This document shows, in pieces, positions 1 to 5,267 of a stretch of DNA of 8,012 bases; position 1 is the first letter of the stretch, and every line of letters starts with the position of its first letter. The translations under genes were made by a program, and so were the position numbers. The stretch is taken from NCBI GenBank assembly GCA_913057815.1, contig CAJXOV010000087.1:1-8012 (forward strand), in the 5' to 3' direction. The stretch comes from an uncultured Flavobacteriales bacterium. GTDB lineage: Bacteria; Bacteroidota; Bacteroidia; Flavobacteriales_D; Sanyastnellaceae. The notes below the pieces were generated by a model that saw only the letters and a program-made list of their open reading frames with translations, did no database searches and was not told the DNA's origin.

Positions 1-43
1 TGTAGAGAGGTCTCGTGGGCTCGGAGATGTGTATAAGAGACAG
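1..43 (+). other. Illumina Nextera i7 adapter left on contig end (artifact)
   Basis: Bases 10-43 match the 34-base Nextera read-2 transposase adapter, which ends in the 19-bp Tn5 mosaic end AGATGTGTATAAGAGACAG at 25-43. Bases 2-9 (GTAGAGAG) match the Nextera i7 index N707 as written in the adapter, and base 1 (T) fits the last base of the P7 flow-cell arm. The order arm, index, adapter, mosaic end is exactly that of a sequencing library molecule. These bases are therefore not genomic, and the true sequence begins at 44. The assignment rests on remembered adapter sequences, but the match is complete over more than 40 bases. Confidence 0.97.
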
Positions 44-45
44 AT

Positions 46-486
46 ACAATAGTAATTATAGCTGTTTCAATGGCCAGTTGTGCGGCCATGCAAAAAACAG
101 TTAATGAAACGATGGAAGGTGTAGATGAAGACACTAAAAGATTAGGAAACGCCACTGAAAATGTAGCTGATGATGTTACAGAAAGTTTTAATCCCGCTAA
201 AGATGTAAAGTTGGTAGTTTCACCAGAGCTATTAAAAGTAGCGAGTATGGAGATTAGAGATCTTCAAAAAACTTCGGATTGGAAGAACATAGTAGAAGTA
301 TACGCTATGGGCTTGACTAGTTACGAAGGAGAGATTACAGCTATTGTTTTAAATGATAGAGGAACTCAATTGGAAACTGTGAAATTATCTGTTAGTTTGA
401 CTAGTGAAACTGCTCAGCTATTACAGATTAAGTTTAGCGAAAGTTTGAATATAAAACGAGACTATGTACTCAAGTTAAATATGTAA
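46..486 (+). CDS. Lipoprotein of unknown function, 5'-truncated at contig end
   Basis: The 3' part of a gene for an exported lipoprotein. An ATG at 70 gives 138 residues, but the frame stays open upstream to the adapter junction. The codons there read T-I-V-I-I-A-V-S before M-A-S-C, which is a hydrophobic signal-peptide core followed by a lipobox with the cysteine codon at 79-81. The ATG at 70 is therefore most likely inside the signal peptide, and the real start was lost at the contig end. After the cysteine comes a charged, probably helical stretch of about 40 residues (N/E/D/K-rich), then a region of alternating hydrophobic residues that suggests a small beta domain up to the end. No surface-export signature (K/Q followed by acidic residues) follows the cysteine, so the protein probably faces the periplasm. 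The family is not recognised. The next gene starts 48 bp downstream in the same direction. Confidence 0.75.
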   Translation, partial: TIVIIAVSMASCAAMQKTVNETMEGVDEDTKRLGNATENVADDVTESFNPAKDVKLVVSPELLKVASMEIRDLQKTSDWKNIVEVYAMGLTSYEGEITAIVLNDRGTQLETVKLSVSLTSETAQLLQIKFSESLNIKRDYVLKLNM

Positions 487-534
487 AACGAGTTATTATT
501 TATGTTATGTTTAACGTAACTAGCTAATAATCTT

Positions 535-1566
535 ATGAAATATTTATTTTTATCTACTTTATTTATGTCTGTGTGCTTTCTTAGTAATGGACAGCTGAAT
601 CAGGTATTTGTGGAACAAATTACCCATGATAATTCCCTATTAGAGGATCAAACATCCTATAGGCTGTTTGCTCAATTTTCTAACCCTCAAGACATGTTGC
701 TTGCTTATCATGGGGATAGTGAATGCCAATTATCATTTACATCTACGACACAATTTTATATTAGCCCAGTAGTGGGGTCATGTTATGTGCTTGACATTCC
801 TCAGGCTTTTGGAGGTGGTTTTCCGGGAGAATTAGGAGAGGCGTCTTTTTATACATCATATGTTAGTATCGGATTGTATGATTCAAGCGGTAGTATTGGA
901 TTACCATTTAATGAAGGTGGGCCTTGGGCATTTGTCACAGGACCTACTTATATGAATTCCATTCCAAGTTTTGTTGACACGTGGGGAGCAGGTTTTGCAG
1001 CAGGAGGAAATATTATAGCGAATAGCGTAAATGGAGCATCTATTTTTACTTTTGAGGGTAATGTAAATGGAATGGGAGTGGGGGTTAATAATTCTGTATT
1101 CTTAGGACAATTCACTACTGATGGAATATTTGAATATGAACTCAACCTTACAACTAATGATTTTGGCGAGGGTACCACTGTTCACAGTCACTGTAATTCA
1201 CCCATAGAAGGGTTAAGCTATAGTTCAGAAGGATTAAATCAAGGGTGTACAGATGAAAATGCTTGTAATTATTCCAGCTTAGCTATCTATGATGATTATT
1301 CGTGTTTGTATATCGGAGATGAGTGCTCGCTGAATCCAGATTATACAGCGTCTTATGTGGATGAAAACTGTAATTGTTTGGAACAAATCCTTGGAGATTT
1401 TACAGGAGATGGTTCGATAAACGTGACCGATTTAGGTGGATTCTTAGGAGTGTTTGGTTCTTGCAATTATCAGGAGCTCTCAGCAGGAGATTTCACTGGA
1501 GATGGATGTGTAAATACATCAGATGTTGGTGGATTCTTAGAGATTTTTGGTCAGAGTTTTCCTTAG
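535..1566 (+). CDS. Secreted protein with C-terminal cysteine-rich and dockerin-like repeats
   Basis: A 343-residue exported protein, first of three related neighbours. Residues 1-20 are a signal peptide (MKYLFLSTLFMSVCFLSNGQ), with likely cleavage near residue 19-20. Residues 21 to about 236 form a beta-rich domain beginning with 'TSYRLFAQFSNPQDML'. I associate this style of opening with large secreted proteins of marine Flavobacteriales; its function is not known to me. Residues 237-286 are a cysteine-rich segment starting GCTDENACNY. Residues 287-308 and 318-339 are two dockerin-like loops, GDFTGDGSINVTDLGGFL and GDFTGDGCVNTSDVGGFL. They carry the D-x-x-x-D-G-x-x-N-x-x-D pattern that binds calcium in type I dockerins and EF-hands. 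The protein ends at the second loop with QSFP, and no type IX secretion C-terminal sorting domain is visible. The ATG at 535 sits directly before the signal peptide, with no clear Shine-Dalgarno site. Role is unknown; a surface or extracellular protein is likely. Confidence 0.85.
   Translation: MKYLFLSTLFMSVCFLSNGQLNQVFVEQITHDNSLLEDQTSYRLFAQFSNPQDMLLAYHGDSECQLSFTSTTQFYISPVVGSCYVLDIPQAFGGGFPGELGEASFYTSYVSIGLYDSSGSIGLPFNEGGPWAFVTGPTYMNSIPSFVDTWGAGFAAGGNIIANSVNGASIFTFEGNVNGMGVGVNNSVFLGQFTTDGIFEYELNLTTNDFGEGTTVHSHCNSPIEGLSYSSEGLNQGCTDENACNYSSLAIYDDYSCLYIGDECSLNPDYTASYVDENCNCLEQILGDFTGDGSINVTDLGGFLGVFGSCNYQELSAGDFTGDGCVNTSDVGGFLEIFGQSFP
1243..1563 (+). repeat. Shared C-terminal module, copy 1 (107 codons)
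   Basis: Encodes the cysteine-rich segment (50 residues), dockerin-like loop 1 plus linker (31 residues) and loop 2 plus QSFP (26 residues). It lines up without gaps with copy 2 through the first 81 residues. By my manual count 29 of the first 50 residues are identical between copies 1 and 2. Confidence 0.85.
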
Positions 1567-1670
1567 ACGGTTTACGATGAAACTAATTGTTAGGTAAGAG
1601 TTTAAAAGGAGAAAGAGTTGGATTAGTGTCTTGTTTATTTTAACTTGTGGTCAACTAATTATACTCTCTT

Positions 1671-2669
1671 ATGAAAACTCTTTTACTTCTAGTATTATGC
1701 ATTGGGCTGGGCGCACATTCTTTTTCACAGTCTGATTGTATTGACCCTACTTCTTTAAGCTATAATCCAGATGCTTTATTTGATTGTTCTGGGGTTGAAT
1801 CAGGGAATGATTTCTCTTGTTGTAGCTATTATTACCCGTGTCTTCATACTTGCTTCACGTCTTATGATTCTAATATTAGAACTCGAGACTGTTTGGGCAT
1901 AATTGGCGGATTTGATACTTCATGTTGTATTTTCGAATCTGCGCACAGCAGGTGTTGTTCACCTAGAGAAGTAGTAGCTGGAGAAGAAGAAAGCTGGCAT
2001 AATGTACTTACTAATACTAGTGAGTACAGCTGTTCATCAACCCTGGTATACGACTTATGGTATGAATATATTCCTACTGTTTCAGGATGGCATAGGATAA
2101 GTGTAGACGCAGAATTTCCCACGGCATTTTCACTATGGCAGGGAGTGTGTTTAGAGGATGATTTCCACTCAATATCTTGTTTTCCAAATGATGAATTACT
2201 TCCTGTTACCAATGGTGAAGTTCTTTTAACAGCTGGAGATGTTTATTTGATCCAATTAGGTGCTAATTCGGACGCACCTGTCAGTCCACATGGAGAAGGA
2301 ACCTTGAATGTAGACGTTATACCCGAAGAAGAATTAGGCTGCTTAGACCCTTTGGCTTGTAATTACAATGAATTTGCTGTGTATGAAGTTTATTCATGTT
2401 CTTATATTGGTGATGTATGTAGTGATAATGCAGATTTCACTTATTCTTATTTTGATGAAAGTTGTTTTTGTATTGAGATAATAGTAGGAGACTTTTCAGG
2501 AGATGGATTTGTTAATGTTGCTGACTTAGGGGGATTCCTCGGGGCCTTTGGTGCTAGTGTTAATCTAATGAATATAGCAGGAGATTTCACAGGAGATGGA
2601 TTTATAAATATTTCGGATCTAGGTGGTTTTTTAGGAGCGTTTGGTCAGAGTTTTCCTCTTCCAGAATAG
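1671..2669 (+). CDS. Secreted cysteine-rich protein with jelly-roll-like and dockerin-like parts
   Basis: A 332-residue exported protein, second of the three paralogues. Residues 1-20 are a signal peptide ending SFSQ. The mature start (CIDPTSLSYNPDAL) is a degenerate version of the GC-x-D-x-x-ACNY motif found near the C-terminus. It is followed by a very cysteine-rich stretch to about residue 97, with three CC pairs (CCSYYYPC, CCIF, CCSP). Residues from about 105 to 218 resemble a jelly-roll or pre-peptidase C-terminal-like domain: 'DLWYEYIPTVSGWHRISV' is followed by 'SLWQGVC', 'LTAGDVYLIQLGA' and 'GTLNV'. Such domains usually bind carbohydrate or act as spacers in secreted enzymes; the assignment is by pattern only. 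Residues 223-272 repeat the cysteine-rich segment, and 273-294 and 304-325 are two dockerin-like loops closely matching the upstream paralogue. The cysteines suggest disulfides and an extracytoplasmic location. No catalytic motif was seen. Confidence 0.85.
   Translation: MKTLLLLVLCIGLGAHSFSQSDCIDPTSLSYNPDALFDCSGVESGNDFSCCSYYYPCLHTCFTSYDSNIRTRDCLGIIGGFDTSCCIFESAHSRCCSPREVVAGEEESWHNVLTNTSEYSCSSTLVYDLWYEYIPTVSGWHRISVDAEFPTAFSLWQGVCLEDDFHSISCFPNDELLPVTNGEVLLTAGDVYLIQLGANSDAPVSPHGEGTLNVDVIPEEELGCLDPLACNYNEFAVYEVYSCSYIGDVCSDNADFTYSYFDESCFCIEIIVGDFSGDGFVNVADLGGFLGAFGASVNLMNIAGDFTGDGFINISDLGGFLGAFGQSFPLPE
2337..2666 (+). repeat. Shared C-terminal module, copy 2 (110 codons)
   Basis: Same 50 + 31 residue layout as copy 1, then loop 2 with tail QSFPLPE. 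The 18 bases TTTGGTCAGAGTTTTCCT at 2640-2657 are identical to 1546-1563 in copy 1. This places the strongest DNA conservation at the module's end. Confidence 0.85.
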
Positions 2670-2763
2670 TGATAAGATTGTTTAACAAGGAAGGAAAGGA
2701 GCTAGTCATTCTTAACGGCATGAAATTTCCTCTAACTTCGAAAAATATTCAGAGGTAAATGAT

Positions 2764-3141
2764 ATGAGAAACTTTTTTCTTACACTTTTATTCATTGGTT
2801 CTCTTCAGCAGGCTTATTCTCAAATGGGCTGCATTGACCCGACTGCATGTAATTATAACAATCCAACATTAAGTGCCTGCCGATATATTGGACAATCATG
2901 TAATAATTACATTGAGTTTAACAATTCATATTACGATACTGACTGTCAATGTATATTACAATATCTAGGGGATTATAATGGAGATGGATTTATAACAGTA
3001 CATGATGTGGGAGGGTTTTTAGAAGAGTGGTCGTCTGCTGATGTGCATGAATTTACTACTGGTGATATGAGTGGAGATGGATTTGTAAACGTATCAGACT
3101 TAGCTATTTTCGGAATATTCTTCGGCCAGCAGTTGTACTAG
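2764..3141 (+). CDS. Short secreted protein: cysteine-rich segment plus two dockerin-like loops only
   Basis: A 125-residue exported protein, third of the paralogues. It holds only the shared tail: a signal peptide (residues 1-20, ending AYSQ), then GCIDPTACNY at 22 and its cysteine-rich segment to 68. Two dockerin-like loops follow at 69-89 (GDYNGDGFITVHDVGGFL) and 100-121 (GDMSGDGFVNVSDLAIFG). No separate N-terminal domain is present, so this protein shows that the tail can exist alone, either as a free calcium-binding unit or as a remnant. The cysteine-rich segment is three residues shorter than in its neighbours. An AGAGG at 2751-2755, eight bases before the ATG, could act as a ribosome site, although Bacteroidota rarely depend on one. 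The gene ends five bases from the opposing aroA stop codon. Confidence 0.82.
   Translation: MRNFFLTLLFIGSLQQAYSQMGCIDPTACNYNNPTLSACRYIGQSCNNYIEFNNSYYDTDCQCILQYLGDYNGDGFITVHDVGGFLEEWSSADVHEFTTGDMSGDGFVNVSDLAIFGIFFGQQLY
2827..3138 (+). repeat. Shared C-terminal module, copy 3 (104 codons)
   Basis: Divergent copy directly behind a signal peptide: a 47-residue cysteine-rich segment, then 31 and 26 residues with the two loops. The segment lengths after the cysteine-rich part are the same as in copy 1. Its second loop has lost the GGFL signature (AIFG instead) but keeps D-x-x-x-D-G and the later N and D. Confidence 0.8.
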
Positions 3142-3146
3142 TTAAT

Positions 3147-4415
3147 TTAGTCCTTAAAAAACACATCCAACTCCTCAAAAAACAAAGGATAACTCTTTTT
3201 CACAGCATCAGCTTTTTCTATTTTAATAGAACCATCAGAAATACAGGCTGCTATACATCCAGCCATGGCTATTCTGTGATCATTAAAACTGTGAATAGTC
3301 CCTGCAGAAACACTTCCTGTTCCATGAACTAAAAGTGTGTCTCCTTCTGTAGTGAGAGTAACACCTAATTTCCCAAATGTCTCTATTAATGAAGCTAATC
3401 GGTCACTTTCTTTATGGGTAAGTCTGTGAATACCGGTGATTTTAGAAATGCCCTTAGCAGCACATGCCAATACTACCAGTGGAGGAAAAATATCAGGAGA
3501 ATGTGTAGCATCTATTTCGAAAGGAAGGTTCTGAGATTGTTTCACGGTGATATCTCCATTACTCCATGATACAGAAGCACCAGTGCGTTCTAGTGCCGTT
3601 AAAATAGCTCTGTCGGCTTGAAGTGAATGCTCATTTAATCCAGAAATAGTTACACTTCCAGAAATAGCAGCTCCCACTAAATGATTAGCCATTCCGGACC
3701 AATCACCTTCCACAGAGTAGGAAGTTCCCTTATATAATTGGTTTCCTTTTATATGAAAAACTTGGTAGTCATCATGTGTGATTTCTGCACCGAAAAGCTG
3801 GACCAACTCTAAGGTCATATCTATGTAAGGAATACTTTTTAAATTTTTTACAGTTAGCGTAGTGTCTCCATCAGCCAGTGGGAGCGAGATCAATAATCCA
3901 GTAAGAATCTGTGAGCTAAAAGAACCGTCTACAGTATAGTCTCCACCCCTTAGTTTTCCTGAAATAGTAATAGGTAATTTCCCTTCTTTACTAGAAACTT
4001 TCACATCACAGGCTGATAGAGTTTCCATAACTGGAGCTATTGGACGTTCTAGAATCGAACCTTTTCCAGTTATAGTAACAGCTTGATTCTTCAAAGAAGC
4101 TAACCCTGAGAACATTCTCAATCCCAAGCCTGATTCCCCAATATTCAACAGAATCTCTTTCTCTGAATCTGAGATATTAGGAGTGATGGTAAGTTTTCTG
4201 AATTCCTCATGAACATCCGCCCCAAGCTGACGAATTACATCTGCCGCAGCCAACCCATCTGCTGACCATTGTACATTAGTTAAAACTGAAGCTTCACCAG
4301 CTAAACTAGCCAAAGCCAAAGCGCGTTGCAAATAACTTTTAGAGGTCATAGCATTCAGTTCTCCAGAAAACTTAAAAGGCTTTATAGTCTTTATTTGAGA
4401 TTCGACTTTCGACAT
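3147..4415 (-). CDS. aroA: 3-phosphoshikimate 1-carboxyvinyltransferase (EPSP synthase)
   Basis: Cytoplasmic enzyme that joins phosphoenolpyruvate to shikimate 3-phosphate to give EPSP, the penultimate step to chorismate. Its 422 residues match the family's usual length of about 430. Visible active-site motifs are K26-S27-x-x-x-R31, R100, E123-R124-P125, S167-S168-Q169, D308 in the PD-x-F-P segment, K335-E-S-D-R339, D379-H-R381 and K406-K-S-Y-P410. The phosphoenolpyruvate loop reads G93-E-S-G-L-G-L-R100-M-F instead of the E. coli GNAGTAMRP. This variant loop is, as far as I know, normal for Bacteroidota, but it changes positions linked to glyphosate sensitivity. The ATG at 4415-4413 fits the family's N-terminus. 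The gene lies downstream of aroB-aroD in the same direction, across a 197-bp spacer with repeats, so it may have its own promoter. No terminator is visible after the stop, which is five bases from a converging gene. Confidence 0.95.
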   Translation of the reverse strand: MSKVESQIKTIKPFKFSGELNAMTSKSYLQRALALASLAGEASVLTNVQWSADGLAAADVIRQLGADVHEEFRKLTITPNISDSEKEILLNIGESGLGLRMFSGLASLKNQAVTITGKGSILERPIAPVMETLSACDVKVSSKEGKLPITISGKLRGGDYTVDGSFSSQILTGLLISLPLADGDTTLTVKNLKSIPYIDMTLELVQLFGAEITHDDYQVFHIKGNQLYKGTSYSVEGDWSGMANHLVGAAISGSVTISGLNEHSLQADRAILTALERTGASVSWSNGDITVKQSQNLPFEIDATHSPDIFPPLVVLACAAKGISKITGIHRLTHKESDRLASLIETFGKLGVTLTTEGDTLLVHGTGSVSAGTIHSFNDHRIAMAGCIAACISDGSIKIEKADAVKKSYPLFFEELDVFFKD

Positions 4416-4460
4416 TTGGATTTCAATTTTTATTATTCGTTAACCCAGTATTTAACTCTG

Positions 4461-4520
4461 GACTAAACTAGTAGTAGCATCTCGCATTAACAATTTATCC
4501 TTCACCATTAATAATTAAAA
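4461..4520. repeat. 60-bp direct repeat, copy 1 (aroA-aroD spacer)
   Basis: Begins GACTAAACTAGTAGTAGCAT and ends ATAATTAAAA. It matches copy 2 (4558-4617) at 53 of 60 positions by manual count, with no gaps. Most differences are C/T changes. A small palindrome at its left end (ACTA-AAC-TAGT) is kept in changed form in copy 2. Confidence 0.88.
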
Positions 4521-4557
4521 TAAGACCCTAGACTAAAACAGAAAAGATATGATTCCC

Positions 4558-4617
4558 GACTAACTTAGTAGTAGCATCCCGCATTAATAATTCATCCTTC
4601 ACTATTAACAATTAAAA
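4558..4617. repeat. 60-bp direct repeat, copy 2 (aroA-aroD spacer)
   Basis: Second copy, offset 97 bp from the first, ending two bases from the aroD stop codon. Its left end is the palindrome ACTAA-C-TTAGT. A partial third echo (CTAGACTAAAAC, 4528-4539) lies between the copies. No reading frame runs through it. It is probably a non-coding intergenic repeat, possibly one member of a dispersed family; its function is unknown. Confidence 0.88.
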
Positions 4618-4619
4618 GA

Positions 4620-5267
4620 CTACTCATCATCAAAACCAAGGTTTAACAAGTCAGATAATTCTCCATAAGTCAATTGGCCAGGAGCCACTATATTATTTTC
4701 TGAAGCAGCAGCGTAAGTCATTTTTTCTCCAAAAAATAAGGCCGTCACTCGGCTTTCTCTTCCCTCTTCACCCATGCAGAAAGCTACCAATCTTTTGTGC
4801 TCTCGGTATAAGTCCATCACCGTGAGATTATCTTCTTCTTCCTGAGCCATGCATGCTATTTTTACCACATCCGCACCATCAGCTTTTAGTTTAGAGACTA
4901 CATCTAAAAGAACCTCCAGTTCAGGAGTTTCCTCAAAATTATGATAGGATAGCATGAGCTCAGCACTTGAGGCTTTTACCCATTCTACGGCTTCTTTTTT
5001 AATGGCTTCAGGGAGTTCCGAATCTATATCCACATAAACAGGCTTTAGATCCAAACAGAATTTAAATACTTCCTTCCAGTTTGGTCTATTTGTGAAATCA
5101 CTGCGCAGTGTTAAAATCCATTCTTCACAGCTTCGCCATAAACGTTTTATCTCCAAAGGGTTTATTGGAGCCAAATCCAATCTTAGTTCCGCAGCATGTT
5201 TTCCCGCGGCTTGTTCTTGGCATTCGGCCAATGTTTTTCCGTTTATGCAAACAAATACTTTACTCAT
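4620..5267 (-). CDS. aroD: Type I 3-dehydroquinate dehydratase
   Basis: Cytoplasmic enzyme that removes water from 3-dehydroquinate to give 3-dehydroshikimate by a Schiff-base mechanism. The 215 residues are slightly shorter than the usual 225-250. Type I landmarks are E27-L-R29-L-D31, S107-Y-H109-N-F-x-x-T-P with the catalytic histidine H109, V-K136-I-A with the Schiff-base lysine K136, M165-G-x-x-G-x-x-S-R173, and A195-P-G-Q198. All expected catalytic residues are present. The start codon lies inside the end of aroB: the shared bases are ATGAGTAA, an 8-bp overlap that points to translational coupling. Downstream is a 197-bp spacer with two 60-bp repeats, then aroA. Confidence 0.93.
   Translation of the reverse strand: MSKVFVCINGKTLAECQEQAAGKHAAELRLDLAPINPLEIKRLWRSCEEWILTLRSDFTNRPNWKEVFKFCLDLKPVYVDIDSELPEAIKKEAVEWVKASSAELMLSYHNFEETPELEVLLDVVSKLKADGADVVKIACMAQEEEDNLTVMDLYREHKRLVAFCMGEEGRESRVTALFFGEKMTYAAASENNIVAPGQLTYGELSDLLNLGFDDE

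Noticed and set aside
25..43. Tn5/IS50-like mosaic end suggesting a natural transposon boundary
   Set aside because: It is preceded by the full Nextera adapter and an i7 index, so it comes from library preparation rather than from a mobile element.
487..534. Possible hairpin GTTATG-TTTAA-CGTAAC after the lipoprotein gene
   Set aside because: The stem is short, contains a wobble pair and has no T-run, so it is not convincing as a terminator.
948..1178. Minus-strand open frame of 76 codons inside the first secreted-protein gene
   Set aside because: It lies wholly within a gene with a signal peptide and recognisable repeats, and its product looks like antisense translation with no recognisable features.
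1374..1580. Plus-strand 68-codon frame rich in Trp, Arg and Phe
   Set aside because: It overlaps the dockerin-like loops in another frame; its repeated pattern only mirrors the repeated DNA of those loops.
1862..2212. Minus-strand 116-codon frame
   Set aside because: It is antisense to the second secreted-protein gene, which has clear domain structure. No independent support was seen.
2726..2755. CCTCT/AGAGG inverted repeat before the third secreted-protein gene
   Set aside because: Five-base arms with a 17-base loop are within chance expectation in this sequence.
535..3141. Cellulosome-like polysaccharide-degrading cluster
   Set aside because: The dockerin-like loops alone suggested it, but there is no cohesin, scaffoldin or recognisable glycoside hydrolase motif in the window.
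4461..4617. Repeat pair considered as a CRISPR array remnant
   Set aside because: Only two copies exist, the unit is 60 bp and A/T-rich, one 37-bp gap separates them, and no cas gene is present.
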